This document shows, in pieces, positions 34,558-43,191 of a stretch of DNA of 64,000 bases (its first letter is position 1; every line of letters starts with the position of its first letter). Source of the DNA: Cognaticolwellia sediminilitoris (GTDB lineage: Bacteria > Pseudomonadota > Gammaproteobacteria > Enterobacterales > Alteromonadaceae); contig NBOG01000003.1 of NCBI GenBank assembly GCA_002104535.1, forward strand, positions 186,001-250,000, written 5' to 3'. The position numbers and the translations under genes are program-made. Under the pieces are notes generated by a model. It was not told the origin of the DNA, searched no databases, and saw only the letters and a program-made list of their open reading frames with translations.

Positions 34558-35750
34558 TATAAGGAATTTCCTAGTTCAATTTGTTTTAAAGCATTTAATT
34601 TTGCAATATATTGTTGCTCAGCTTGAGTAGAACGATTTTTTTTCATCGCTTTTCTAAGATAGTATTCAGCTTTTTCATCATCATCAAGCATATAATAAGC
34701 TTTTGCTATACCAAAATAAAACTCATGAATATTGCTATTTAACGTAATTGCTTTGCGAAAGTGGTTGATTGCTTTAATGTATTGACCTGTATGAAATTCT
34801 TCATCGCCAAGCAATGCATAGTAGTATGGGTTATTGACTCTTTTATTTAAAATATGACGTTCTAGTTTTTTAGCCTCATCGTTTTGTCCATATTTATGCA
34901 AAAGAATACTTAAATTTTCCATCGCGGTTAAGTTGTTAGGGTTTAAATGTATTGCATATCTGTAAACTTCAATCGCAGTTTGTTCAAAACCATAAACGCG
35001 GTATAAAATCCCTAAATTACCCCAGGCTGCTGAAAAAATAGGATCGGTTGAAATCGCCTTTTTAAAATATGCGTAAGCCGTCAAACCATCCCCTTCAATC
35101 ATCGCATTGGCTCCTTTATTATTGTAAAACATAGCAAGAACGTTGTGTTTTTGAATTTTATGTTTAGGAAAAGACTTTTTGTTCACGAAAGGGTCAAAGT
35201 CTATTTCTAATACTGCTTTGTCAAAAAATACCATTTGATGTGGCGATCTTTCTGGTAGTACAGACAAATTAATATGCCCTGTGAGCATATTAGACTTTCC
35301 GTTGCGTACCCAATACTCGGGAATACTGACACTCTGAAAGTCGACATTTAACTTAGCTTCTTTTGCTATTGAATACGCCATAATAGTCAATGATAAACAA
35401 TTCGCCTCTTTGTTCTTAAAGGCTTCTCTAGCAATAACATTTGCACCAGATTTATAAGCTAAATTTATGTTTTCGGGACTAAAGAAGTAGCGAAGAAGTT
35501 TATTGGCTTTTTTACGTGTGTCACGTTCACTACTAATTTTATGCGCCATAACTTTCATTTCATGACTTAAGGAAAATATCTCTTCAGAGGATTCTATTTT
35601 AACAAGGTCAAAGCCAATGTATTTATCGTCTAAAAACAGATGCAACGGCTGAGTATAAGTTACCGATTTATCAAGAGAGTTATTTGACTGACAGGCTATT
35701 AGATAAAATGAGAGGGTTACTAAAACCGTTAAATTTTTAATGTTAATCAT
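34554..35750 (-). CDS. Lipoprotein with transglutaminase-like segment and TPR repeats
   Basis: 398 residues. The lipobox is YLIAC (Cys20). Residues ~60-150 include a stretch like a cysteine-protease/transglutaminase core (KEANCLSLTIMAYSIAKEA), with a later His region (LTGHINLSVLP). From ~215 onward at least four TPR units run to residue ~380 (YFKKAISTDPIFSAAWGNLG, AIEVYRYAIHLNPNNLTAME, AINHFRKAITLNSNIHEFY). The fold and the coupled M28 peptidase suggest protein handling at the inner face of the outer membrane, but no substrate is known. The catalytic status of the N-terminal part is uncertain. Confidence 0.75.
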   Translation of the reverse strand: MINIKNLTVLVTLSFYLIACQSNNSLDKSVTYTQPLHLFLDDKYIGFDLVKIESSEEIFSLSHEMKVMAHKISSERDTRKKANKLLRYFFSPENINLAYKSGANVIAREAFKNKEANCLSLTIMAYSIAKEAKLNVDFQSVSIPEYWVRNGKSNMLTGHINLSVLPERSPHQMVFFDKAVLEIDFDPFVNKKSFPKHKIQKHNVLAMFYNNKGANAMIEGDGLTAYAYFKKAISTDPIFSAAWGNLGILYRVYGFEQTAIEVYRYAIHLNPNNLTAMENLSILLHKYGQNDEAKKLERHILNKRVNNPYYYALLGDEEFHTGQYIKAINHFRKAITLNSNIHEFYFGIAKAYYMLDDDEKAEYYLRKAMKKNRSTQAEQQYIAKLNALKQIELGNSLY

Positions 35751-35980
35751 CGGAACTCCAACAACATTTTATTTAGCGAGTACTATAAGGATATTACCTA
35801 ATCTAAAAATATGCTTATTTTTCACTTAGATTTAATACAAACTTACAATTTAATTGCCGGTAAAAATCCATTAATAATTAACCGTAGACATGTTTTTTAA
35901 GACAATTCATAGAAGTATTTGCGTTAAATCCTTGCTATGCTGCGCGTTGATTCAATAACAAGTAATTCAATCGATATTTT

Positions 35981-36880
35981 ATGAAAAAATCACTGGCCGG
36001 GTTTATAACCGGAAGTGCTATCGCCGCTAGCATTATCATCGCAACTACAAGCTACGATTTATATAAGCATAAATACGCCACAATCGATGCTCAATTAAAT
36101 GAAATATCTGGTATTGAGTTTGATAAGAGCATGAAGCTTTGGGCAATTAATGATGGTGGAGATAAACCCAATTTATATCAGATAGATAAAACCGGTAACA
36201 TTAAAAGAACCATCAGTGTTTCTAATGCTAAAAATATTGATTGGGAAGATATGACCCAAGATGATTTTGGTCACTTTTTTCTTGGTGACTTTGGTAATAA
36301 TGATAACGTTCGTAAATGGTTAACGATTTATAAAATTGAAAATCCTATTGATATCAAAGGTGAAACAACTCAAGCTGAAATAATTAAATTCAGATATCCT
36401 GAACATGTTAGTTACCCGCCTAAAGCACATGAAATGGAATTTGATGTCGAAGCGTTTGTTTTTTATAAACGCCATCTTTATTTATTTACTAAAAACCGAA
36501 CCGTACCATTTAACGGCGTTACCAGCCTTTATAAAATTGGTGACCACGCAGCCAACTATGAAGCTCAAAAAATTAGTAAATTTAAAACCTGCACCCTTGC
36601 TATCAAACTTTGTTGGATAACTTCGGCAGCGTTAAGCCCAAGTAAAAAACGCCTAGCATTATTAGACTCTCAACGAATATGGCTCTTCGAAAACTGGCAA
36701 GGTGACGACTTTTTTTCGGGCGATAGATATCGTATTAATTTAGGTATTGTTACCCAAAAGGAAGCAATTACATTTTTTGATGAAGACACTATAATTTTTA
36801 CCGATGAAGAATTTCATGGCATTGGAAGAAACGCTTATGAAATTAATCTTAATGATGTCACTAAACACAAGTTATTGTAA
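35981..36880 (+). CDS. Exported beta-propeller-like hypothetical protein
   Basis: 299 residues with an N-terminal signal or anchor (about 5-26). Repeated short blocks such as LWAINDGGDKPNLYQID, GHFFLGDFGNNDNVR and LTIYKIENP resemble strands of a small propeller or esterase-like fold; two conserved Cys flank KTCTLAIKLCW. I do not recognise a family name with confidence. It is divergent from the TPR lipoprotein gene and its stop codon directly abuts the stop of the GST gene on the other strand, with no terminator space. Confidence 0.65.
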   Translation: MKKSLAGFITGSAIAASIIIATTSYDLYKHKYATIDAQLNEISGIEFDKSMKLWAINDGGDKPNLYQIDKTGNIKRTISVSNAKNIDWEDMTQDDFGHFFLGDFGNNDNVRKWLTIYKIENPIDIKGETTQAEIIKFRYPEHVSYPPKAHEMEFDVEAFVFYKRHLYLFTKNRTVPFNGVTSLYKIGDHAANYEAQKISKFKTCTLAIKLCWITSAALSPSKKRLALLDSQRIWLFENWQGDDFFSGDRYRINLGIVTQKEAITFFDEDTIIFTDEEFHGIGRNAYEINLNDVTKHKLL

Positions 36881-37483
36881 TTAACTATCTAACATAGCAA
36901 TAAAATCATGTTGCAACTGTACTCGCGCGAGCCAGTCCTTAACAGCTGGGAATTTAGATAAATCAAATCCACCTTCACTAGCGACATGTGTATAGGCAAA
37001 AAGAGATATGTCAGCAACAGTAAAGTTATTATCCACTAAGTAATCTGTCTTTTGCAGTTGTTGTTCCATTACGTCTAATGCCTTGTAGCCACCTGCTTGC
37101 TTTGACTGATATTCAGCTTTTTTATTTTCAGGCATCCCTAAGTATTTAGCGATAAAACGAGCTACTGCTATATAAGGTTCATGGCTGTATTGCTCGAAAA
37201 ACTGCCATTGTTGTACTTTAGCCAACATAAAAGGATCTTGGGGTAATAAATGGCTACCGTACGCCAAGTAATTAATAATAGCATTTGACTCTACTAAACA
37301 ACGGCCGTCTGATAATTCTAGTAAAGGTATTTTTCCGAGATTACTTTTACGTAAAAAGTCTTCAGTTGAATTTTCACCTTGAAGAATATTAACTGCTTGC
37401 CATTGGTATTCTATCCCAAGTAGCGCACAAGTTAACTGTACCTTATAGCAATTACCAGACTGACTATCTCCATATACTTTCAT
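36881..37483 (-). CDS. Glutathione S-transferase family protein
   Basis: 200 residues. The N-terminal thioredoxin-like domain starts MKVYGDSQSGNCYKVQLTCA and contains the cis-Pro/GSH motif LGKIPLLELSDGRCLVESNAI. The C-terminal helical domain has the folding motif LVDNNFTVADISLFAYTH. It probably conjugates glutathione to electrophiles, or binds them, in the cytoplasm. Transcribed alone and convergent with the propeller-like gene. A second GST-type gene (yghU) lies 8 kb away. Confidence 0.88.
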   Translation of the reverse strand: MKVYGDSQSGNCYKVQLTCALLGIEYQWQAVNILQGENSTEDFLRKSNLGKIPLLELSDGRCLVESNAIINYLAYGSHLLPQDPFMLAKVQQWQFFEQYSHEPYIAVARFIAKYLGMPENKKAEYQSKQAGGYKALDVMEQQLQKTDYLVDNNFTVADISLFAYTHVASEGGFDLSKFPAVKDWLARVQLQHDFIAMLDS

Positions 37484-37608
37484 TCAAGTGCCCTGCTATT
37501 TTTGGTTCATTAAAATTATGTAAGTTTATTTTTAACTATTATTCCACGAAATTAAAGTCTTAGTTCTATAATAAACCATACTATTAGATTAATTTATTGA
37601 AGAGTGAT

Positions 37609-38391
37609 ATGCCTACGGCCAATGAAATTCCTAGAGGTTTTGTTAAAGGAGTCGTTATTAATTTTCAGCGATGGACCGATAACGAATTTTCTCTAACAAT
37701 AAAAGCCAACATTGCACCCTATCAAGCGGGACAATTCACAAAATTAGCACTACCGGATAAAGATGGTAATTGGCTCAGACGCGCATATTCTTTTGTTAAC
37801 TCTCCAAACCATAGTTTAGGCGCTGATATTATGGAGTTTCTCATTATAGATGTACCTGATGGGAATTTAAGCCCTAACCTAGCAATGTTAAATGTCGGCG
37901 ATGAAATCTTTGTGGGTGATAAAGCTAGTGGTTTTATGACCTTAAGCGAAATACCAACTACAGTTAAGGATCTGTGGTTGTTATCAACTGGAACAGCCAT
38001 TGGTCCATTTCTCTCCTTATTGGCAGAACCAGAATGTAAAGTCAGATTCGAAAATATTATTTTGGTGCACGCTGTGCGAACAAGACAAGAGTTAGTTTAT
38101 AGTAAATTGATCATAGATCTGCTGGACTCTTATGAAGGTAAACTTACTTACCTTCCAATCGTATCTAGAGAAAAGCATCAAGATATACTTTCAGGCCGCA
38201 TTCCTAATTTACTACTAGATGGAAAATTGATTGCAGCGGTAAAAGTTACGCCTAAAACACAGAGCAGTTTTTTTTACTTATGTGGAAATCCTGCAATGGT
38301 TCATGATACTCAAGATGTTTTGCTTAAATTAGGTTTTGAAAAACATTTAAGACGATCGCCAGGACATTTTAGTTTTGAAAATTACTGGTAA
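37609..38391 (+). CDS. fpr: Ferredoxin/flavodoxin-NADP+ reductase
   Basis: 260 residues from the ATG at 37609, preceded by GAAGAG; an in-frame TTG at 37597 would add four residues. The FAD domain shows RRAYSFVNSP and the NADP domain LLSTGTAIGPFLSLL, ILVHAVRTRQELVY and the C-terminal YLCGNPAMVHDTQDVL. The end HFSFENYW has the aromatic terminus that stacks on FAD in the bacterial Fpr subclass (E. coli Fpr 248 residues). It moves electrons between NADPH and ferredoxin or flavodoxin, supporting for example radical SAM enzymes such as BioB nearby. Confidence 0.9.
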   Translation: MPTANEIPRGFVKGVVINFQRWTDNEFSLTIKANIAPYQAGQFTKLALPDKDGNWLRRAYSFVNSPNHSLGADIMEFLIIDVPDGNLSPNLAMLNVGDEIFVGDKASGFMTLSEIPTTVKDLWLLSTGTAIGPFLSLLAEPECKVRFENIILVHAVRTRQELVYSKLIIDLLDSYEGKLTYLPIVSREKHQDILSGRIPNLLLDGKLIAAVKVTPKTQSSFFYLCGNPAMVHDTQDVLLKLGFEKHLRRSPGHFSFENYW

Positions 38392-39016
38392 CCACGTCGC
38401 TTTTAAAACTTTAGTTTAATGATGCTAATTATTTTATAGCATTCATTTTACCAAGTTAGTCTGTTCTAAATTAACCATTTAGAAAATTAACTAAGCTGTT
38501 TTGCGCAAGCATTTAGTTATAACGTAAATGACACTGTGGTCAATTTAAAACACATTAACCTTTAAAATATGAATGTTAAATGTTGATAATTCTGAAGTAA
38601 TAAAGATTTATAACTTGCGATAAAATCAACAAAATCACCACTGTATTAGTAGTCATAAAACAGCTCATTTCTTACCTTAAAATTCACCAGAAATTTATCC
38701 TGTTTTTTTAATTATATTTGTCTTTCTAGAAACTAATGTTCTATCAGGAAATTGTTAAACTTGAACGGCGATATTGCGCTGTGATGTTGAGTTTAACATT
38801 CGTTAAAACATCTTATTTTCGACTATAAAAACAATTTTTTTTAGCATTGTTAATATCCAGAACTTCATCAATACCCCACCTAATAACCCTGTAACTTTAA
38901 TTTTAATATCTAATTACTATTCACAATCACTTCTCTATTTTCTATTAATCTTCAATATCACCTTACTTATTTATAGGTGACCTTAAAGTAAGTGAATAGT
39001 CACTTCACCCTAATCC

Positions 39017-39148
39017 AGGGTTGTTGGGGTTACTTAACACAATATAATTAGAGTTATCGGGGTTGTCTTGAGGATCACGCCAATAACCCTAGGGGTTATT
39101 GCCCGGTTTACATGTGGGGTTGCCGGGGTTATACTGATTTTATTGATG
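39017..39148. repeat. Four 33-bp-spaced G-rich repeat units
   Basis: GGGGTT occurs at 39026, 39059, 39092 and 39125, exactly 33 bases apart. In units 1, 2 and 4 it is preceded by a related 9-mer (AGGGTTGTT, AGAGTTATC, GGGGTTGCC); in unit 3 that place holds ATAACCCTA instead. The other 15 bases of each unit are not conserved. The last unit runs to 39148, overlapping nothing coding before the hicB ATG at 39166. Stop codons rule out a coding repeat across the array. Confidence 0.7.
39081..39101. promoter_or_regulatory. Palindrome inside the repeat array, possible operator
   Basis: CAATAACCC and GGGTTATTG form perfect 9-bp arms around TAG. It lies 65 bp before the HicB-like start and includes the third GGGGTT. 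RHH-type antitoxins bind such dyads, so autoregulation is conceivable. Confidence 0.4.
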
Positions 39149-39165
39149 ATTTAAGAGGTAAAAAG

Positions 39166-39570
39166 ATGAAATATCCGGTCTTAGTTTTACGTAATAACCA
39201 AGAGAATAATTATCAGTTATCTGTTGTTGATTTACCGGGTTGCCAGGTGAAAGCAACGACCATTGATGAAGGCTTTATTTTGCTCAATCAAGCCATGACT
39301 GAGCACTTAAAAATACTGGTGGAATATGGTGAAAAGGTTCCTCATGCAAAAACTATTGAAGAACATATGAATGTGACATCTGCTGCTCACCCTATATGGG
39401 CAATTCTAGATTTTGATATTGTTCCCTACATGGGTAAAAGCCATAAAATTAATGTTACTTTGCCTGAGTTATTAATTAAGCAAATTGATGATCGGGTGGC
39501 TAAATCTTCAGATCATAAAACTCGTTCAGGCTTTATTGCCATGGCATGTCTTACTGAGTTAACGCGATAA
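39166..39570 (+). CDS. Orphan HicB-like protein with ribbon-helix-helix end
   Basis: 134 residues from the ATG at 39166, which follows AGAGGTAAAA; an ATG at 39112 would add 18 residues translated from the repeat array and is less likely. The N-terminal half is a HicB-like partial RNase-H fold (YPVLVLRNN, YQLSVVDLPGCQVKATTIDE, AMTEHLKILVEYGEKVP). The end has a ribbon-helix-helix type segment (HKINVTLPELLIKQIDDRV, SGFIAMACLTEL). HicB normally neutralises the HicA RNase toxin, yet no hicA is next to it on either side, so it is an orphan, perhaps acting as a repressor only. Confidence 0.82.
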   Translation: MKYPVLVLRNNQENNYQLSVVDLPGCQVKATTIDEGFILLNQAMTEHLKILVEYGEKVPHAKTIEEHMNVTSAAHPIWAILDFDIVPYMGKSHKINVTLPELLIKQIDDRVAKSSDHKTRSGFIAMACLTELTR

Positions 39571-39717
39571 TTTTCGTCAATCTGGTTAGTGTGATCTAGT
39601 GCTCGCTGTAATTCCATTTCAATACAATGAAGTGAAAATAGCAGCAACAATGCATAAACTTTGTTTACTAGATCAGTTAAAATATTTATATATTAAGAAT
39701 TAATAAAGGTGTTACAA

Positions 39718-40452
39718 GTGACGATTGAAAATGCAAATTTATTGCTATTAAGTAGTTCACGCGTTGGTGAAACAGAATACTTACATCATGCTTTTGAGTT
39801 AATAAAAGCGAAACTTAACGGTATTACAGAGCTATTATTTGTACCTTATGCGGGTGTAACCATGAGTTATGACGAATACACAACAAAAGTACAAAGTGCT
39901 CTATCTCATATAGGGGTTAAAGTTACGGGCATTCATCAACACGAAGATCCTGTAAAGGCGATGAATACAGCGCAAGCGGTAGCTGTTGGCGGTGGCAATA
40001 CCTTCCATTTGTTACATCAGTTATACCAACACAAATTGATACAACCGATACAACGTAAAGTGGCGTCTGGCATGCCCTATATAGGCTGGAGTGCAGGTTC
40101 AAATATTGCAGGACTTTCTATCCGAACTACTAACGATATGCCAATTATAGAGCCTGAAAGTTTCAATGCTTTACAGTTAGTTAACTTCCAACTGAACCCA
40201 CACTATACTGATCATAATCCACCTGGCCATAATGGAGAAACTCGAGCACAGCGGTTAGCCGAATTTATGGTGCTAAATGTCGAGACACCAATAATAGCTA
40301 TTGTTGAAGGGACTGGCTTAGATATTAAACAAAACAAAATGAAAATAGTATCTGGCATTGAAGGTGCATCGAGTGAAGCAGACGGGTTTTTATTTAAAGC
40401 CGGTGATAAAACACGCATCAGAGTTGATGAGCCTCTAGATCACCTGTTATAG
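39718..40452 (+). CDS. pepE: Dipeptidase E (alpha-aspartyl dipeptidase, S51)
   Basis: 244 residues from GTG at 39718, which has AAAGG six bases or so upstream; GTG at 39709 is too close to it. The S51 nucleophile elbow is GWSAGSN (Ser125), with His162 in LNPHYTDHNPPGHNGETR and the early AVGGGNTFHLLHQLY. It hydrolyses dipeptides with N-terminal Asp in the cytoplasm. Length and motif order match E. coli PepE (229). It is convergent with bioD and separated by 23 bp; no operon partner. Confidence 0.9.
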   Translation: MTIENANLLLLSSSRVGETEYLHHAFELIKAKLNGITELLFVPYAGVTMSYDEYTTKVQSALSHIGVKVTGIHQHEDPVKAMNTAQAVAVGGGNTFHLLHQLYQHKLIQPIQRKVASGMPYIGWSAGSNIAGLSIRTTNDMPIIEPESFNALQLVNFQLNPHYTDHNPPGHNGETRAQRLAEFMVLNVETPIIAIVEGTGLDIKQNKMKIVSGIEGASSEADGFLFKAGDKTRIRVDEPLDHLL

Positions 40453-40475
40453 CCTTGTTCAATTAATTTAAGATA

Positions 40476-41153
40476 TTAAAGCATCGTAGTTAATGTTGAA
40501 ATATCTATTTTCTTAGCTGCTTTTTCTATATCGGTATCAAAAGGTAATTCAGCAAGTTTAGCTACAGGCAATAATGCCGACAATTCACTAATGTTTTCTC
40601 TTAAATAAGGCATATCTTCTTGGCAGTTAGCTATCCAACCTAGACAATGTAATCCATCAGCTAAAATGGCTTGATAAGTTAATACCGCGTGATTTAAACA
40701 TCCTAGTTTCATATTCACTACAAGTATCACCTTTTGCTGGCTCTTTATAACAAACTCAGAAAGAAACACGCCATTTCCAAGTGGTAGTCTCCAACCTCCG
40801 GCACCTTCACAGACTATAACTTCAGGATTTAAAGCTGTTATATCATGATAGCCTTGCTCTATTTCACTAACCGTAATGGCTCGTTTTAATTGCTCTGCAG
40901 CAATATGAGGCGCAATGGCCGGCTCAAAAGCAACAGGGTTAACTTGACTAAGTTTTTGTTGGCAATTCGATTGTTGCAGGAGTAACAACGCGTCTTCATT
41001 AATTAAAACCCCATCAACACGTTCACAGCCCGCAGAAATAGGTTTATATACCGCCACCTTTTTACTTTTAGACACTAAAGCATTGACAAGTGCCTGAGCA
41101 ACATAGGTTTTACCGGCATCAGTATCAGTAGCAGTAATAAAAAGTTTTAACAT
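40476..41153 (-). CDS. bioD: Dethiobiotin synthetase
   Basis: 225 residues. The P-loop is TATDTDAGKT (7-16), followed by VAVYKPISAGCE with the catalytic Lys and by VICEGAGGWRLPL. BioD closes the ureido ring of dethiobiotin from 7,8-diaminopelargonate, CO2 and ATP. It is the last gene of bioBFCD, 84 bp after bioC, and depends on the bioB promoter. Nothing unusual is seen. Confidence 0.95.
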   Translation of the reverse strand: MLKLFITATDTDAGKTYVAQALVNALVSKSKKVAVYKPISAGCERVDGVLINEDALLLLQQSNCQQKLSQVNPVAFEPAIAPHIAAEQLKRAITVSEIEQGYHDITALNPEVIVCEGAGGWRLPLGNGVFLSEFVIKSQQKVILVVNMKLGCLNHAVLTYQAILADGLHCLGWIANCQEDMPYLRENISELSALLPVAKLAELPFDTDIEKAAKKIDISTLTTML

Positions 41154-41237
41154 AAAAAAAGACTCTTAAAGTTAAAATGGCTACGCCATAATTGTTTAAT
41201 TCGTGGAGTTTATAATTTCGATAAAATTAGTTGTACA

Positions 41238-42023
41238 TTAAGAACTCAACTTAACCATTAACCCTGAAAATGCTTTATAAGTTGCCGGGTAGATCTCGTC
41301 TTCTGTTTTATACTCTTGATAATTTTTACTCATTTGCAGCCATTTTTCTTTACCAGCCAAGCCTTTACCCTGTTTTTTTGGCAAATGGTTAGCACCAAGC
41401 CCTTTAAGTTCACGCGCTAAATGTATAACATTTTCGTATTCTAAAATGATATCTTCTTGAATCGCATTTAATAACTTTCTGTCGTTACCTTCAAATAACG
41501 GTTTAATATCTTGTGTTGGTTTAAAATCAATAACGTGTTGATCGGTATCTATTTGTGCCCATGATGCTTTCAATTCATATAAAGTACCATCAACCAAAGT
41601 ACTAAAGACAAAAACACCGCCTGGTTTTAATACCCTGATAACCTCATTCAATACTAAATCTAAAGGATCACACCACTGGATCATCAAGTTTGAATAAACA
41701 AAATCAATACTATTGTTTTGTAATGGCAATTTATAGGCGTCTGCTTCGAGCCACTTTATGCTAGGGTTACGGCTTTGTTGCGAAAATCCTAGCATTTTTT
41801 TTGAAATATCTAAGCCAATCACCTGTTGATATCGGCTGGCAAGTATCTCGGTAAAAAATCCAGTACCTGAGCCTAAATCTAACACCGTTAAATTTTCACG
41901 CTCAGGCAACCATGACATTAAATGCTTACCACAATGGCGTTGTAATCGTGCAGAAACATCATAAGAAGCACTTGCTGAGCCAAATGATTTTGCAATTTTT
42001 AAGCGCTCTGTCACTTCTGACAT
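41238..42023 (-). CDS. bioC: Malonyl-ACP O-methyltransferase BioC
   Basis: 261 residues. SAM-binding motif I is VLDLGSGTG (47-55), motif II region FVYSNLMIQWCDPL and motif III VLKPGGVFVFSTL. BioC methylates malonyl-ACP (or -CoA) to disguise it for fatty acid chain building toward pimeloyl-ACP. The ATG overlaps the bioF stop by one base (TAATG). BioH, the usual esterase partner, is not in this window. Confidence 0.93.
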   Translation of the reverse strand: MSEVTERLKIAKSFGSASASYDVSARLQRHCGKHLMSWLPERENLTVLDLGSGTGFFTEILASRYQQVIGLDISKKMLGFSQQSRNPSIKWLEADAYKLPLQNNSIDFVYSNLMIQWCDPLDLVLNEVIRVLKPGGVFVFSTLVDGTLYELKASWAQIDTDQHVIDFKPTQDIKPLFEGNDRKLLNAIQEDIILEYENVIHLARELKGLGANHLPKKQGKGLAGKEKWLQMSKNYQEYKTEDEIYPATYKAFSGLMVKLSS

Positions 42024-43186
42024 TATTTTATAACCTCATTGATACAATTGGCTAAGTAATTGATATCTTTAGCTTCATGGCTCGCCGTTACGGTTACGCG
42101 TAACCTTGAGCTATTATTAGGAACGGTCGGAGGACGTATTGCACTTAACCAAATACCTTGCTCTCGTAACTTCTGACACACAGATAATGTTGTTTTTTCA
42201 TCGCCTATAACAATGGCATGAATTGAAGAAGAATTTTTAATCAGCTGTACGTCACTGGATAATTTTTGAGCTAGTATTTCGCTTAACTCGACTATTTTTT
42301 CTCGGCGCCAATGTTCCGCTTTGATGATCTCAATACTCTTTTTAGTCGCCCATGCTAATGCTGGCGATATTGCAGTTGAGTAAATGTAATGGCGCGAAAA
42401 ATTCACTAAATAATCCGCCAATGTTTCATCACAGGCAACTAATGCGCCGCTAGTAGCAATACTTTTCCCCAATGTTGCCATAACAATATCTACACTAGCT
42501 AAACTACTACTACCTTGGCCTTGTTTGCCAATCACACCAATACTGTGAGCATCATCTATATACAATAAACCTTGGTATTGTTGAGCTATCTTAGCTAAGT
42601 CAGCAACAGCGGCCTGATCGCCATCCATACTAAAAACGCCCTCAGAAACAATTACGTTATTAATTTCATCAATGGCTGATGCTCTTTTGTGCTGAGCTTG
42701 TTCAATAAAACGTTGCAATTGAGCAGTGTCATTATGTAAGAAGCGTTTAACTCTGGCATCACTAGTTAATGCACCATCAATTAATGACGCATGGCTGAGT
42801 TTATCTAGGTATAAATGACAACTTTTGTGTCCTAACGCATGCATTAGGGCATTGTTAGCCGAAAATCCGCTGGAAAACAGCAGACATTTAGGTTTATTCA
42901 GCCAATCACAGATATCATTTTCTAAGGCTTGGTGTGCATATGAGTAGCCAGTAATTAAGCTAGAGCCACTAGCACAGGTGCCAAAGCGCTCTGCGCCTTC
43001 GATTAAAGCATTATTGATATCAGGATGGTGGTTTAAGCCAAGATAATCATTTGATGAAAAGTTTAAATAACTTTTATCGTCAATAATGACATGGCGACCG
43101 TTTTGTTTCGCAACGCATTGGCGCGCTCTATAACGAGCGAGACCTTTTTGTTGTTCAACATCACTGTTTAAAAAATCAAACGCCAT
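42023..43186 (-). CDS. bioF: 8-amino-7-oxononanoate synthase
   Basis: 387 residues of the PLP-dependent alpha-oxoamine synthase family. The PLP lysine is Lys241 in ATLGKSIATSG; NFSSNDYLGLNHHPD, LLYIDDAHSIGVIG and the C-terminal SSRLRVTVTASH motif are in place. It condenses pimeloyl-ACP with alanine. It starts 5 bp after the bioB stop and overlaps bioC by one base, so the four genes form a tight operon. Confidence 0.95.
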   Translation of the reverse strand: MAFDFLNSDVEQQKGLARYRARQCVAKQNGRHVIIDDKSYLNFSSNDYLGLNHHPDINNALIEGAERFGTCASGSSLITGYSYAHQALENDICDWLNKPKCLLFSSGFSANNALMHALGHKSCHLYLDKLSHASLIDGALTSDARVKRFLHNDTAQLQRFIEQAQHKRASAIDEINNVIVSEGVFSMDGDQAAVADLAKIAQQYQGLLYIDDAHSIGVIGKQGQGSSSLASVDIVMATLGKSIATSGALVACDETLADYLVNFSRHYIYSTAISPALAWATKKSIEIIKAEHWRREKIVELSEILAQKLSSDVQLIKNSSSIHAIVIGDEKTTLSVCQKLREQGIWLSAIRPPTVPNNSSRLRVTVTASHEAKDINYLANCINEVIK

Positions 43187-43191
43187 CGAAC

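Larger units (their letters stand above)
38392..39165. other. Long AT-rich intergenic region with repeats before the HicB-like gene
   Basis: About 770 bp without a supported gene. Just after fpr there is a weak imperfect hairpin (around 38420-38450, TGCTA/TAGCA) that may end fpr transcription. Near 38943-38990 TCACCT/AGGTGA and AAGTAAGT-type dyads occur. The last ~150 bp hold the 33-bp-period repeat array. No hicA reading frame was found, and no RNA gene. Confidence 0.6.

Noticed and set aside
39026-39130. G-quadruplex formed by GGGG runs
   Set aside because: Most G-runs are separated by about 20-30 bases, longer than usual quadruplex loops, so the protein-site explanation is preferred.
38392-39165. 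A hidden hicA gene upstream of the HicB-like gene
   Set aside because: I looked for a short frame with the HicA His motif and a start near the hicB gene; the repeat array and stop codons leave no room, and none of the longer frames fits.
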